Source of the DNA: Nostoc sp. CHAB 5824
GTDB lineage: Bacteria > Cyanobacteriota > Cyanobacteriia > Cyanobacteriales > Nostocaceae
Reading direction: 5' to 3'
Assembly: GCF_020829665.1 (NCBI RefSeq)
Contig: NZ_JAIVFT010000002.1
Location: forward strand, 434,001-498,000
DNA length: 64,000 bases
Under the pieces are notes generated by a model. That model did not search any database. It was given only the letters and a program-made list of their open reading frames with translations, and was not told the DNA's origin. This document shows, one piece after another, positions 1 through 9,093 of this stretch. Made by a program: the position numbers and the translations under genes. Each line of letters begins with the position of its first letter. Position 1 is the first letter of the stretch.

Positions 1-507
1 TACTAGCGGTTGAGCATACCAGAATCCCACCAGCAAGTAAGTTGAAAGCGTCAGTACTTCCAAAAGGGCATAGCTGAAAAGCAAAGAATCACTGATTGCT
101 AAAGCACTTAGCGCTGCTTCAAAAAATCCCAGCAGCGCAAAAAAACGCGCCAACGACCAGTCTTTTTCCATATAACCCAGAGCGTAAACTTGTGCAAGTA
201 AGCTTAACCCTGTAATTAAAACTGTTGCCCCAATACTGACTGCTGAGAGTTCCAAGGCAAAAGATAAGTCTAAATCAGCAGCTTGAAACCACGTCACCAG
301 TAACTTTTCTGGTTCTCTATCCCAGATAATATTAAATACAAACAGGCTATGGGCAAAAGCCAAAACACTCATCAACAAGTTTATGTATGCCGCAGGTCTT
401 GGCCCTGTTCGTTGAATTATTCCTATTCCCCACGGCAACGTCAAAATTGCGCCTAATAAGCTATATAAAGGCACAAACCAACTTGTTGAAAATAGAAATT
501 GATGCAT
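1..507 (-). CDS. ndhF: NAD(P)H-quinone oxidoreductase subunit F (NdhF), N-terminal part, cut by window edge
   Basis: Reading the minus strand from the ATG at 507 gives 169 residues with no stop, beginning MHQFLFSTSWFVPLYSLLGA. The gene runs off the window. Hydrophobic segments alternate with short loops (for example RTGPRPAAYINLL and AQVYALGYMEKDWSLARFF), as in the N-terminal membrane part of NdhF/NuoL proton-pumping subunits of the thylakoid NDH-1 complex. It is divergent from the ccm carboxysome operon. In Nostoc-type genomes the ndhF next to ccm is usually the NdhF4 form of the low-affinity CO2-uptake NDH-1 complex with NdhD4 and CupB. That subtype is an inference here because ndhD and cup genes would lie outside the window. 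Confidence 0.85.
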   Translation of the reverse strand, partial: MHQFLFSTSWFVPLYSLLGAILTLPWGIGIIQRTGPRPAAYINLLMSVLAFAHSLFVFNIIWDREPEKLLVTWFQAADLDLSFALELSAVSIGATVLITGLSLLAQVYALGYMEKDWSLARFFALLGFFEAALSALAISDSLLFSYALLEVLTLSTYLLVGFWYAQPLV

Positions 508-1166
508 TTAAATTCACCTTGACGACTCAGCCTTGATTTTAAAAAGCTTTTATACAATTATTTATTTTAAAAAATTAATTTATTAGAAAAATCAATACTT
601 TTTTACTCTTGTTTCAAATAAATTATTAGAAGTATTTTTACTTTAGTTTATCCTATTAAACTTCGATAAAATATAACTTTACATTGACATAAGCATTTAC
701 TTGCTTTAACCTCACCTTCATTTTTACATTTGTATTTCTACTTTGAGCAAACTACTTTATACGATATATTTGAAAAAATTATATATTTTTCACCTAGTCC
801 TTGTACATATAACAAAAATTCTCAAAACATAGAGACAGCAGAACATACAGCCGCTTATGACCCCTCACCAGATAAAATTACCCTTGGTTATGAATGTCGT
901 TTTGTAAATGTGATAAAGAAATTATAAAGCATAAGTGGCTGCTCTAGGAATCAGTGAACTTTAATTGCTCAGGAGGGCAGATAAATTTTTGTTAAGTTTT
1001 TTAAAACTTTCTTATCATAAACTATTATAGTAATTTATATTGCCAGGAAGGCCAAGCTTTCCTATGCTTAATTTGGAAGTGTTTTCTTAGTTATTAAGAT
1101 AAAGCTCTCTCCGTCAAAAATTTCAAGCGACAGTACAGATTGGATTAATATTGTAGGAGTTCTGCG
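508..1166. promoter_or_regulatory. Divergent intergenic region between ndhF and ccmK2
   Basis: This 659-bp AT-rich stretch separates two divergent CO2-concentrating operons, so both promoters should lie here. I see no convincing gene. A 65-codon ORF at 730-927 lacks a ribosome site and family resemblance. A GGAGG-like stretch occurs at 972-976 without a gene after it. The ccmK2 ribosome site (AGGAG, about 1156-1160) is at the right edge. LysR-type operators are plausible but I could not assign one by eye. Confidence 0.5.
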
Positions 1167-1475
1167 ATGCCAATTGCAGTTGGAATGATTGAAACGAAGG
1201 GCTTTCCAGCAGTAGTGGAAGCTGCTGATGCGATGGTGAAAGCCGCCCGTGTCACTTTAGTAGGGTATGAAAAAATTGGTAGCGCTCGCGTCACCGTGAT
1301 AGTTAGGGGAGATGTATCGGAAGTACAAGCTTCCGTAGCTGCTGGGGTTGAAGCGGCGAAAAGAGTAAATGGTGGTGAAGTGTTATCCACTCATATCATT
1401 GCTCGTCCTCACGAAAACTTAGAATACGTCTTGCCGATACGTTACACAGAAGCTGTGGAACAGTTCCGTACCTAA
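1167..1475 (+). CDS. ccmK2: Carboxysome shell protein CcmK2 (BMC hexamer)
   Basis: This 102-residue single BMC-domain protein ([20 protein letters not shown]...) forms the hexameric tiles of the beta-carboxysome shell. It has the family landmarks: the [16 protein letters not shown] helix, the pore segment [22 protein letters not shown] and the C-terminal [16 protein letters not shown]. The short C terminus ending soon after VEQFR matches CcmK2, not CcmK1. The start has an AGGAG ribosome site a few bases upstream. It is the first gene of the ccmK2-K1-L-M-N-O operon. One oddity is Ala after KIGS in the pore loop, where the neighbouring CcmK1 has the usual Gly. Confidence 0.95.
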   Translation: MPIAVGMIETKGFPAVVEAADAMVKAARVTLVGYEKIGSARVTVIVRGDVSEVQASVAAGVEAAKRVNGGEVLSTHIIARPHENLEYVLPIRYTEAVEQFRT

Positions 1476-1563
1476 AAGCTGTTTAAACAAACTAATTAAC
1501 GCTCAAAACCTTTTTGAGCATCGCTTTTGTCCAGGAAAAACTTTAAATAGGGATTAAAATCTA

Positions 1564-1908
1564 ATGTCAATTGCAGTGGGAATGGTTGAAACGCTAGGCT
1601 TTCCAGCAGTAGTGGAAGCGGCTGATGCGATGGTGAAAGCTGCTCGTGTTACTCTAGTAGGCTATGAAAAAATCGGCAGTGGTCGAGTTACCGTGATTGT
1701 CCGGGGCGACGTGTCAGAAGTGCAAGCTTCCGTGGCCGCAGGTGTTGAATCTGTGAAGCGAGTCAACGGTGGACAAGTGCTGTCTACTCACATCATTGCT
1801 CGTCCTCACGAGAACTTAGAATACGTCCTGCCAATTCGTTATACCGAAGACGTAGAGCAGTTCCGGGAAAATGTGAATGCAATTCGCCCTTTCGGTAGAA
1901 GACCGTAA
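1564..1908 (+). CDS. ccmK1: Carboxysome shell protein CcmK1 (BMC hexamer)
   Basis: This 114-residue BMC-domain paralogue of the preceding gene differs mainly in the N terminus ([14 protein letters not shown]), the canonical KIGSG pore loop and a longer C-terminal tail ending in [10 protein letters not shown]. The tail and [14 protein letters not shown] segment fit CcmK1. It lies 88 bp after ccmK2 and 6 bp before ccmL, so the genes are surely co-transcribed. Mixed or layered CcmK1/CcmK2 hexamers build the facets of the shell, and the central pores are thought to pass bicarbonate and RuBP. Confidence 0.95.
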   Translation: MSIAVGMVETLGFPAVVEAADAMVKAARVTLVGYEKIGSGRVTVIVRGDVSEVQASVAAGVESVKRVNGGQVLSTHIIARPHENLEYVLPIRYTEDVEQFRENVNAIRPFGRRP

Positions 1909-1914
1909 TTAGTA

Positions 1915-2217
1915 ATGCAAGTCGCCAAAGTTCGCGGCACAGTAGTTAGCACGCAAAAAGATCCAAGTCTTCGAGGTGTCAAGCTCCTGTTGTTACAATT
2001 AGTGGATGAAGACGGAAACATCCTGCCACAATACGAGGTAGCAGCAGATAGTGTGGGAGCAGGAGTAGATGAGTGGGTACTTGTCAGTCGTGGCAGTGCC
2101 GCTCGTCAAGTTCTAGGAAATGAACAGCGACCATTAGATGCAGTAGTAGTGGCGATAATAGATACTATTCACGTTGAAGATCGCCTTATTTACAGCAAAA
2201 AAGATCAATATCGATAG
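1915..2217 (+). CDS. ccmL: Carboxysome vertex protein CcmL (BMV pentamer)
   Basis: The 100-residue product starts MQVAKVRGTVVSTQKDPSLRG and contains GVKLLLLQLVDEDG and the VGAGVDEWVLVSRGSAAR segment. These are hallmarks of the EutN/CcmL family, whose pentamers cap the twelve vertices of the icosahedral shell. The start codon lies 6 bp after the ccmK1 stop, so translation is probably coupled. Length is normal for the family. After the stop comes a block of 7-bp tandem repeats before ccmM. Confidence 0.95.
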   Translation: MQVAKVRGTVVSTQKDPSLRGVKLLLLQLVDEDGNILPQYEVAADSVGAGVDEWVLVSRGSAARQVLGNEQRPLDAVVVAIIDTIHVEDRLIYSKKDQYR

Positions 2218-2300
2218 TCATTTAGTCATTTAGTCATTAGTCATTAGCTCTCGACAAAGGACAAGTGACAAAGGACAAATGACAAATGACAAATGACAAT
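2214..2300. repeat. Heptamer tandem repeats (STRR type) between ccmL and ccmM
   Basis: Runs of TCATTAG/TCATTTAG are followed by runs of GACAAAG/GACAAAT, units of about 7 bp, filling the ccmL-ccmM gap. Such short tandemly repeated repetitive sequences are typical of Nostoc-group genomes. The ccmM ribosome site (AGGAGG, about 2303-2308) follows directly. Confidence 0.85.
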
Positions 2301-2317
2301 ACAGGAGGAATCTTGAA

Positions 2318-4324
2318 ATGGCAGTCCGCAACACGGCGGCACCCCCAACCCCGTGGTCAAGGAATTTAGCTGAAGCCCAAATCCATGAAACTGCCTTTGT
2401 ACATTCATTCTCTAATCTGATTGGAGATGTACGGATAGGTGCAAATGTAATCGTTGCTCCGGGAACTACAATTAGAGCGGATGAAGGCACACCTTTTTAT
2501 ATTGGTGAAAACACTAATATTCAAGATGGTGTTGTGATTCATGGGTTGGAGCAAGGCCGAGTAATTGGCGACGATCAAAATAAATACTCGGTGTGGGTAG
2601 GTAAAAACGCTTGCATTACCCATATGGCTCTAATTCACGGACCAGCTTATGTAGGGGATAATTCCTTCATTGGCTTTCGCTCTACGGTGTTTAATGCCAG
2701 GGTGGGTGCAGGTTGCATCGTGATGATGCACACTTTGATTCAAGACGTAGAAATCCCCTCAGGTAAGTATGTGCCTTCGGGAGCGATAATTACCAATCAG
2801 CAGCAAGCTGACCGCTTGCCAGATGTGCAAGATCAGGATAAAGAATTTGCTCATCATGTGGTTGGGATTAATCAGGCGCTGCGAGCTGGTTATCTTTGTG
2901 CTGCGGATAGCAAATGTATTGCACCAATTCGGGATGAGAAGACTAAATCTTATACAGGTAATGGTGTTACTGTTTTAGAGCTAGAAAGGAGTAGTGAAGT
3001 GTCGAGCAATAGCTTGGGTGCAGAAACAATAGAGCAGTTACGCTATCTATTGGAGCAAGGGTATAAGATTGGTACAGAACACGTAGACCAAAGACGGTTC
3101 CGCACGGGTTCTTGGACTAGTTGCCAACCAATTGAACCGAGATCAATCGGTGAAGCGATCGCAGCATTAGAAAGCTGTGTAACAAGCCATAGCGGCGAGT
3201 ATGTCCGCCTGTTTGGTATTGACAAAGATAGACGACGTGTGTTAGAAAGCATCATCCAACGCCCAGATGGTGATTTTAAACCAGCTACCAATTTTAAGGC
3301 TCCGGCTAATAGTCATAGCAATGGTAGCTATAGCAGTAATGGTAATGGTAACGGTTCTAGCAGTGGCAAAGTCAATGGCGAAACTGTAGAGCAAATCCGC
3401 CAGCTTTTGGCAGGTGGTTACAAAATTGGCATGGAACACGTAGACGAGCGCCGTTTCCGTACTGGTTCCTGGACTAGCTGCAAGCCAATTGAAGCAACTT
3501 CCATAAATCAAGTAATATCCGGCTTGGAAGAATGTATAGACAGCCACCAAGGCGAATATGTGCGTTTAATCGGCATCGATACCAAAGCCAAACGACGAGT
3601 ATTAGAAACGATTATCCAACGTCCAAATGGTCAAGTAGCCTCCTCTGGTAATCAGAAATCATTTATTAGCAGTGGGGCCTCTGCTAATGCTACGGCAACA
3701 GTTACCAGCAACCGTTTGAGTACAGAAGTTGTAGATCAACTCCGGCAATTATTGGCTGGTGGGTATAAAATTAGCCTTGAACACGTAGATGAACGACGGT
3801 TCCGTACTGGTTCTTGGACTAGTACCGGTCAAATTCAAGCCTCCTCAGAAAGAGAAGCGATCGCAGCTATAGAAGGACACCTTGGCGAATACCAAGGCGA
3901 ATATGTGCGCTTAATTGGTATTGACCCTAAAGCCAAGCGTCGGGTATTAGAAACGATTATCCAACGTCCAAATGGTCAAGTAGCTTCCTCTGAGAGTCAG
4001 AAATCATTTACTAGTAGTACACCTTCTGCTACAGCAACAGCAACAGCAACAGCTACCAGTACCCGCTTGAGTACTGAAGTAGTAGAACAACTCCGGCAAT
4101 TATTGGCTAGCGGTTCTAAAATTAGCCTTGAACACGTAGACCAACGGCGGTTCCGTACTGGTTCTTGGACTAGTACCGGTCAAATTCAAGCCTCCTCAGA
4201 AAGAGAAGCGATCGCAGCCGTAGAAGGATACCTTGGCGAATACCAAGGCGAATATGTGCGCTTAATCGGTATTGACCCCAAAGCCAAGCGTCGGGTATTA
4301 GAAACGATTATCCAACGACCATAG
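2318..4324 (+). CDS. ccmM: Carboxysome assembly protein CcmM with gamma-carbonic anhydrase and four RbcS-like modules
   Basis: The 668-residue scaffold protein has an N-terminal left-handed beta-helix gamma-carbonic anhydrase domain (about residues 15-205) with metal-site histidines in VVIHG and ITHMALIHG. Cys194 and Cys200 in YLCAADSKC correspond to the disulfide known to activate some CcmM carbonic anhydrases. Four RbcS-like (SSUL) modules follow at about 234-318, 354-437, 470-551 and 586-668, joined by Ser/Gly/Asn/Thr/Ala-rich linkers. They bind Rubisco and condense it into the carboxysome core. Modules 1 and 2 carry a Cys pair (269/287 and 388/406) that modules 3 and 4 lack. An internal GTG start probably makes a short form. 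The start has AGGAGG upstream. Confidence 0.96.
   Translation: MAVRNTAAPPTPWSRNLAEAQIHETAFVHSFSNLIGDVRIGANVIVAPGTTIRADEGTPFYIGENTNIQDGVVIHGLEQGRVIGDDQNKYSVWVGKNACITHMALIHGPAYVGDNSFIGFRSTVFNARVGAGCIVMMHTLIQDVEIPSGKYVPSGAIITNQQQADRLPDVQDQDKEFAHHVVGINQALRAGYLCAADSKCIAPIRDEKTKSYTGNGVTVLELERSSEVSSNSLGAETIEQLRYLLEQGYKIGTEHVDQRRFRTGSWTSCQPIEPRSIGEAIAALESCVTSHSGEYVRLFGIDKDRRRVLESIIQRPDGDFKPATNFKAPANSHSNGSYSSNGNGNGSSSGKVNGETVEQIRQLLAGGYKIGMEHVDERRFRTGSWTSCKPIEATSINQVISGLEECIDSHQGEYVRLIGIDTKAKRRVLETIIQRPNGQVASSGNQKSFISSGASANATATVTSNRLSTEVVDQLRQLLAGGYKISLEHVDERRFRTGSWTSTGQIQASSEREAIAAIEGHLGEYQGEYVRLIGIDPKAKRRVLETIIQRPNGQVASSESQKSFTSSTPSATATATATATSTRLSTEVVEQLRQLLASGSKISLEHVDQRRFRTGSWTSTGQIQASSEREAIAAVEGYLGEYQGEYVRLIGIDPKAKRRVLETIIQRP
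2985..3001 (+). promoter_or_regulatory. ccmM: Internal ribosome site and GTG start for the short CcmM isoform
   Basis: AAAGGAG at 2985-2991 is followed after 7 bases by GTG at 2999-3001, in frame with ccmM (codon 228). It lies just before the first RbcS-like module. Starting there gives a 441-residue protein with all four modules and no carbonic anhydrase domain, equivalent to the M35-type short form described in Synechococcus. Confidence 0.8.
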
Positions 4325-4463
4325 CAGTGCTGAGTTAAAAGTGCTGAGTGCTGAGTTGACACTTAAAGACACCAGTCACAGCAACCGTACACTCAGATTT
4401 GGGAACATACTAATTACTCAGCACTCAGAACTACTAAATTCGGCTTTCGAGGTTAAAATTTCC

Positions 4464-5237
4464 ATGTCTGTGCTGTCACTGCGCCTCAGCAATAACTTTG
4501 ATTCTTACATTAGTGGTGAAGTGACTATTCATCCAAGCGCAGTACTTGCACCTGGGGTGATCCTCCAAGCGGCCGTAAACAGCAAGATCATCATTGGCCC
4601 AGGGGTCTGTATTGGTATGGGAGCAATTCTTCAAGTCCATGAAGGAACCCTAGAGGTAGAAGCAGGCGCAAACTTGGGAGCCGGTTTTTTGATGGTTGGC
4701 AAAGGCAAAATTGGAGCCAATGCTTGCATTGGTTCAGCGACAACAGTTTTTAACTGTTCAGTTGAACCTGGACAAGTAATTGCACCTGGTTCAATTTTGG
4801 GAGACACCAGTCGGCAAATTGCTCAAACAAAGGAACCAGAACCATCCACGAATAACCCAGCTTCTACAAGTGCAACACCGGAGAAAGAAAAGGAAAATAG
4901 CTTAGGGGGAGATAAGGAAAAGGTAACTTCCTCAACTAACTTCTCAGCTTCCGCTTTTGTGGATTTCAAACAAAATAAGTCGATTTCTTATTTTAAATCT
5001 CCCGCCACTCCAGAAAGCCAGTCTCCCCCCGTAGAGGAACCAGCCAATCAGCCTGACTCCACTTTGGAAGAAGCCACCCAAGAATCTACAAAACATGACT
5101 CAGACCCCAATCAGCTAACCACAGAATCCCCTAACGGTTTCGGGACTCAAATTTATGGGCAAGGGAGCATACACAGACTGTTGACTACATTGTTTCCCCA
5201 TAGACAATCCTTGAGCGACCCAAACTCTGACGATTAG
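4464..5237 (+). CDS. ccmN: Carboxysome assembly protein CcmN
   Basis: I start the protein at the ATG at 4464 (MSVLSLRLSNNFDSYISGEV, 257 residues). A longer in-frame reading from 4341 translates repeat-like intergenic sequence (GTGCTGAGT units). The first ~110 residues form a hexapeptide left-handed beta-helix that in the family binds the CcmM carbonic anhydrase domain. A long polar Pro/Ser/Glu-rich linker follows. The C-terminal tail from about residue 225 (GFGTQIYGQGSIHRLLTTLF) is the amphipathic encapsulation peptide that ties the Rubisco core to the CcmK shell. GAGG upstream (about 4449-4452) is a moderate ribosome site. Confidence 0.9.
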   Translation: MSVLSLRLSNNFDSYISGEVTIHPSAVLAPGVILQAAVNSKIIIGPGVCIGMGAILQVHEGTLEVEAGANLGAGFLMVGKGKIGANACIGSATTVFNCSVEPGQVIAPGSILGDTSRQIAQTKEPEPSTNNPASTSATPEKEKENSLGGDKEKVTSSTNFSASAFVDFKQNKSISYFKSPATPESQSPPVEEPANQPDSTLEEATQESTKHDSDPNQLTTESPNGFGTQIYGQGSIHRLLTTLFPHRQSLSDPNSDD

Positions 5238-5293
5238 TCCGAGTAAGTGTTAATTGTAAGTTGTCAGCTTTGTGATTATCTGGGAGAGTTCAC

Positions 5294-6082
5294 ATGGAAA
5301 CATCTAATCAACGGTCTATGGAAACCATGCAGGAAGTGAGTAATCGAGACACCTTCCAAGATACTGCTTTGGGTTTAGTTTCTACCCGCAGCTTTCCAGC
5401 GATAGTTGGGACAGCCGATATGATGCTGAAATCGGCGGGAGTTCACCTAGTTGGGTATGAAAAAATTGGCAGTGGTCATTGTACTGCGATCGTTCGAGGT
5501 GGAATTGCTGACGTGCGTCTTGCTGTAGAATCTGGTGTCCAAACGGCTGAACAGTTTGGTCAGTTGGTTTCTAGCTTAGTGATTCCTCGACCTTATCCCA
5601 ACCTAGATATAGTACTTCCTATCACAACCCGTTTCACTAAATTGATGCAAGAGGGTAATTACAGCCGTCTGAGCAACCAAGCAATTGGTTTGGTAGAAAC
5701 GCGAGGATTTCCAGCAATGGTAGGAGCATGTGATGCCATGCTCAAAGCTGCTGATGTTCATTTGGCAGCATACGAAAAAATTGGTGCGGGTTTGTGTACA
5801 GCTATTATTCGTGGTTCCGTAGCAAATGTAGCAGTAGCAGTGGAAGCGGGAATGTTTGAGGCAGAACGCATTGGGGAATTAAATGCAGTAATGGTAATTC
5901 CGCGACCGCTAGACGAAATGGAGCAAACCTTGCCATTAGCAAGCTGCTGGATTGAAGAACGCGAACCCTTAAACTTACCAGTGAATATTAAAGAACAAGT
6001 TGCCGAAATCGAGGTGCTAAGATTACCAGATTTAACCAAGCTACCTACAAAAATTGCAGAAGAATTATGGAATGATGAATGA
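5294..6082 (+). CDS. ccmO: Carboxysome shell protein CcmO (tandem BMC domains)
   Basis: The 262-residue product has two BMC domains, about residues 24-115 and 128-215, each with a GFPA/SFPA-type first helix and a YEKIG pore segment (KIGSG in the first, KIGAG in the second). Tandem-BMC proteins form pseudohexameric trimers and join shell facets or edges. Its place as last gene of the ccmKLMNO order matches Synechococcus elongatus. The start is preceded by GGGAGAG. The ~45-residue C-terminal tail is acidic and unique to this protein. The stop overlaps a long hairpin. Confidence 0.92.
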   Translation: METSNQRSMETMQEVSNRDTFQDTALGLVSTRSFPAIVGTADMMLKSAGVHLVGYEKIGSGHCTAIVRGGIADVRLAVESGVQTAEQFGQLVSSLVIPRPYPNLDIVLPITTRFTKLMQEGNYSRLSNQAIGLVETRGFPAMVGACDAMLKAADVHLAAYEKIGAGLCTAIIRGSVANVAVAVEAGMFEAERIGELNAVMVIPRPLDEMEQTLPLASCWIEEREPLNLPVNIKEQVAEIEVLRLPDLTKLPTKIAEELWNDE

Positions 6083-6119
6083 TGATAGATGAATTTTGGA
6101 AAATCATCATTCAGCATTC
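6070..6119 (+). terminator. Long hairpin at the end of the ccm operon
   Basis: The 16-base arms at 6070-6085 and 6104-6119 pair with a single mismatch around an 18-base loop, overlapping the ccmO stop codon. There is no T-run after it, so it may stabilise the mRNA 3' end or be a repeat instead of a strict Rho-independent terminator. Confidence 0.45.
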
Positions 6120-6329
6120 ATCGGGAAGTGGAAGGCATCTTACGCTTTTCTTGTTGTTCTGATAATAGCTTCTTAAATCCATAAATAAAATATCTTTCTT
6201 TTAATAGAATTAATAGAGTTTTATCTATAATAAAACTCATAACTTTCTATGAGCATCGCTATAGTATTTGCAAGTGTTCAGTAATACTAGTTTTATATCG
6301 ATGAATAGCTATTTACAGGAGAACCATCT

Positions 6330-7271
6330 TTGAAGCAAGCGACGCTGCACCAGTTAAAGGTATTCGAGGCGGCGGCACGGCACAGTAGCTTTACTCGCGC
6401 TGCTGAGGAATTGTTTCTCACCCAACCTACCGTTTCTATGCAGATCAAGCAACTCACAAAATCGGTAGGATTGCCATTATTTGAGCAAGTGGGGAAGCGG
6501 TTGTATCTCACCGAGGCAGGACGAGAATTATTTGCTACTTGTCGGCAGATTTTTGAAAATATAGCCCAGTATGAAATGAAGGTAGCAGATTTAAAAGGGC
6601 TAAAACAGGGGCAACTACGCTTGGCAGTGATTACAACAGCAAAATATTTTATCCCACGTTTGTTAGGGCCGTTTTGCCAGCTTTATCCAGGAATTGATAT
6701 TTCTCTGCAAGTAACGAATCACGAGCAAATTTTAGAACGAATGAGTAATAATCTGGACGACTTATATATTATGAGCCAAGTTCCAGACAATATGGATGTT
6801 AATTGCGAGCCATTTTTAGAAAACCCTTTGATAGTTTTTGCACCGCTTAATCATCCGCTATCTAAAGAAAAAAATATTCCTATACAACGCCTATCTAACG
6901 AACCTTTTATTATGCGGGAACCAGGTTCAGGAACTCGTCGCGCCGTCCGAAACCTATTTGAAGAACATGGAGTGACAGTAAAAGTCAAGCTGGAATTGGG
7001 AAGTAACGAAGCAATTAAACAAGCGATCGCAGGTGGTTTAGGTATTTCTGTTTTATCCCGTCATACCTTACTATCAGACACTTCAGAGTTTAGCATTTTA
7101 GATGTACAACACTTTCCCATTGAGCGGAATTGGTACATGGTTTACCCAGCTGGCAAGCAGCTATCTATCGTTGCTCGTACCTATTATGAGTATCTCCTTG
7201 GTGCGGCAAAGAATTTTGTCAAGCAAAACGCTGATACTACTTCTAGTACCCTTGAACCAACTCACGGATAA
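6330..7271 (+). CDS. LysR-type transcriptional regulator, RbcR/CmpR/CcmR group
   Basis: The 313-residue protein starts with TTG at 6330, with AGGAG 8 bases upstream. Residues 1-60 (LHQLKVFEAAARHSSFTRAA, then TQPTVSMQIKQL) form the LysR winged helix-turn-helix. The rest is the periplasmic-binding-like effector domain (GLKQGQLRLAVITTAKYFIP). The N-terminal sequence is close to the cyanobacterial carbon-fixation regulators RbcR, CmpR and NdhR/CcmR, which sense 2-phosphoglycolate, 2-oxoglutarate or RuBP-related metabolites. Its position after ccmO suggests a role in carbon-supply genes. I cannot tell which subgroup from sequence alone. Confidence 0.88.
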   Translation: MKQATLHQLKVFEAAARHSSFTRAAEELFLTQPTVSMQIKQLTKSVGLPLFEQVGKRLYLTEAGRELFATCRQIFENIAQYEMKVADLKGLKQGQLRLAVITTAKYFIPRLLGPFCQLYPGIDISLQVTNHEQILERMSNNLDDLYIMSQVPDNMDVNCEPFLENPLIVFAPLNHPLSKEKNIPIQRLSNEPFIMREPGSGTRRAVRNLFEEHGVTVKVKLELGSNEAIKQAIAGGLGISVLSRHTLLSDTSEFSILDVQHFPIERNWYMVYPAGKQLSIVARTYYEYLLGAAKNFVKQNADTTSSTLEPTHG

Positions 7272-7370
7272 AATAATTCGTAATTACGAATTACCTAAAG
7301 GGGTTGACGGCTAGACCGGGAAGCATTGACAATTAACCAGCAGAACCATTAAAAATGGGGGAAACTGGCA

Positions 7371-8999
7371 GTGGTTAACCCGGAAATACCATCTTGGCGC
7401 AAAACAGTACAAAGCGAGATTGTAGCTGTTACCGTGTATTCTGACAAAGCACTAGTTACACGGCGGGGTGTAGTTGATTTAACAGGAATTGAACAGGAAT
7501 TAGTAATTACTCCAGTGCCAGAGATGGAAACTGAGTCTGTCAGGGTTAGTGGTACAGGTACGGTGGGGGTGCGCTTGGTGGGAGTAAGTAGCGATCGCAT
7601 TTATACCACTGAACCTGTAGCGGAACGAGTCGCACATTTGACAAGGCAAATTCAGCAGTTAGAAGCAGAAAAACGCCACCTGCAAGCCCAAGTCGATGCT
7701 TTAGCATTACAGTCTAGTTTTATCGCAGGCCTACGCGAAAAAACAGAAGAACCCTTTTCACAGAGTTTGTCCCGAAAAAATCTCAGCCTTAGTGAAACTT
7801 TGGATTTTTTGAACTTTCTCGGAAGCCAGTATAGTGAATATGCGATCGCATCTGGAGAGTGCAAAACCCAACAGCAGGAATTAGACAAACAACTGCAAGC
7901 CCTCCGCACCTCATTGCAAAAAATTCAAACACCCCATCCCAAAGAGAGTTTTAGCTTAGTTATAGGAGTTGAAGTTGCAGGTGAAGGCGAGTTTGAGCTA
8001 GAGCTTTCTTACTTAGTAAATCGCTCCAGTTGGACTCCATTATATGATTTGCGCTTTAGCACCACCAGCGATATTGTACATCTAAGCTACCTTGCAGAAA
8101 TCACTCAAAGCAGCGGCGAAGATTGGATTGGTGCAAATCTCACCCTTTCTACCGCTAAACCTGGATTAGGTACACTCCCGCCCAAACTTGAACCCTGGTA
8201 TATTGATGCCCCACGTCCACAACTGTTACGACAACGACGATTTTCTGCCCAGCCACCACTGCTGCCTACCATAGCAGAGCCGCCTGCTCCTGCTGCCAGA
8301 GCGGATTGGCAAGGAGAAGATGAAGTTGCAGAGGATAGTCTCATTCCAGCAGAAACCGTTACAGCACAAGTATCCAAAGAAGGAAGTGTAGTTACCTTTA
8401 AACTAAATAGTGGCGGTAACATTCCCAGTGATGGCGCACCTCATAAAACTACAATTTTCAATGATGATTATCCTTGTAGCTTCGATTATGTGGCAATGCC
8501 ACGCTTAGTAAGCTTCGCTTATCTGCAAGCCAATGTAACAAATAGTCCCAATGGTGCAACTTTGTTACCGGGTAAAGCAAATATTTTCCGCGACAATGTT
8601 TTTATAGGAACAACTCAGTTAGAGAATATTGCACCAGGGCAAGAATTCAAACTGAATTTAGGGATTGATGAAGGTTTGAAAATTGAACGCGATTTAGTTG
8701 AACGTCTGGTAGACAAAAGATTGATTAGCAACCAGCGCCGGATTACTTATAGTTATCGGTTGATAATTACTAACTTACTAGACAAAGAAGTAAATCTAAA
8801 ACTAACTGAACAATTGCCCGTTAGTCGCAACGAGCAAATTAAAGTGCGTCTCAATCGCAGCAACCCACAAATTCAACTTGGTGAAATGGGGATTTTAGAA
8901 TGGCAGTTAACTCTTCCACCCCAAGAGCGACGAGAGATATATTACCAGTTTAATGTTGAGCATCCGCCTGAGTTAATGGTTGTTGGGTTAGATATTTAA
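7371..8999 (+). CDS. DUF4139 / mucoidy-inhibitor MuiA family protein
   Basis: The 542-residue protein starts at GTG 7371 with GGGGGAAA upstream. The order of parts matches the MuiA-like family: an N-terminal beta domain (about 15-85), a coiled coil (about 85-185, LTRQIQQLEAEKRHLQAQ), and a C-terminal DUF4139 beta-rich domain (from about 200, SYLVNRSSWTPLYDLRF, ending EWQLTLPPQERREIYYQF). No signal peptide is visible. The biochemical role of this family is unsettled, so I give no function. It stands alone between the LysR gene and a GNAT gene. Confidence 0.8.
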   Translation: MVNPEIPSWRKTVQSEIVAVTVYSDKALVTRRGVVDLTGIEQELVITPVPEMETESVRVSGTGTVGVRLVGVSSDRIYTTEPVAERVAHLTRQIQQLEAEKRHLQAQVDALALQSSFIAGLREKTEEPFSQSLSRKNLSLSETLDFLNFLGSQYSEYAIASGECKTQQQELDKQLQALRTSLQKIQTPHPKESFSLVIGVEVAGEGEFELELSYLVNRSSWTPLYDLRFSTTSDIVHLSYLAEITQSSGEDWIGANLTLSTAKPGLGTLPPKLEPWYIDAPRPQLLRQRRFSAQPPLLPTIAEPPAPAARADWQGEDEVAEDSLIPAETVTAQVSKEGSVVTFKLNSGGNIPSDGAPHKTTIFNDDYPCSFDYVAMPRLVSFAYLQANVTNSPNGATLLPGKANIFRDNVFIGTTQLENIAPGQEFKLNLGIDEGLKIERDLVERLVDKRLISNQRRITYSYRLIITNLLDKEVNLKLTEQLPVSRNEQIKVRLNRSNPQIQLGEMGILEWQLTLPPQERREIYYQFNVEHPPELMVVGLDI

Positions 9000-9093
9000 A
9001 AATGAAGTTAGTGTTATACGTCAATTTTGTCAAAATATCCTAAATTGGGTGTAAATACCAGGAAAATCAATCATATTTAGGAGAACGCTGGAA

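Noticed and set aside
730..927. A 65-codon ORF in the ndhF-ccmK2 gap
   Set aside because: It has no ribosome site, no family resemblance and AT-rich composition like the rest of the gap.
4341..4463. N-terminal extension of CcmN
   Set aside because: The region is built of GTGCTGAGT-type repeat sequence and does not resemble CcmN; the ATG at 4464 fits the family.
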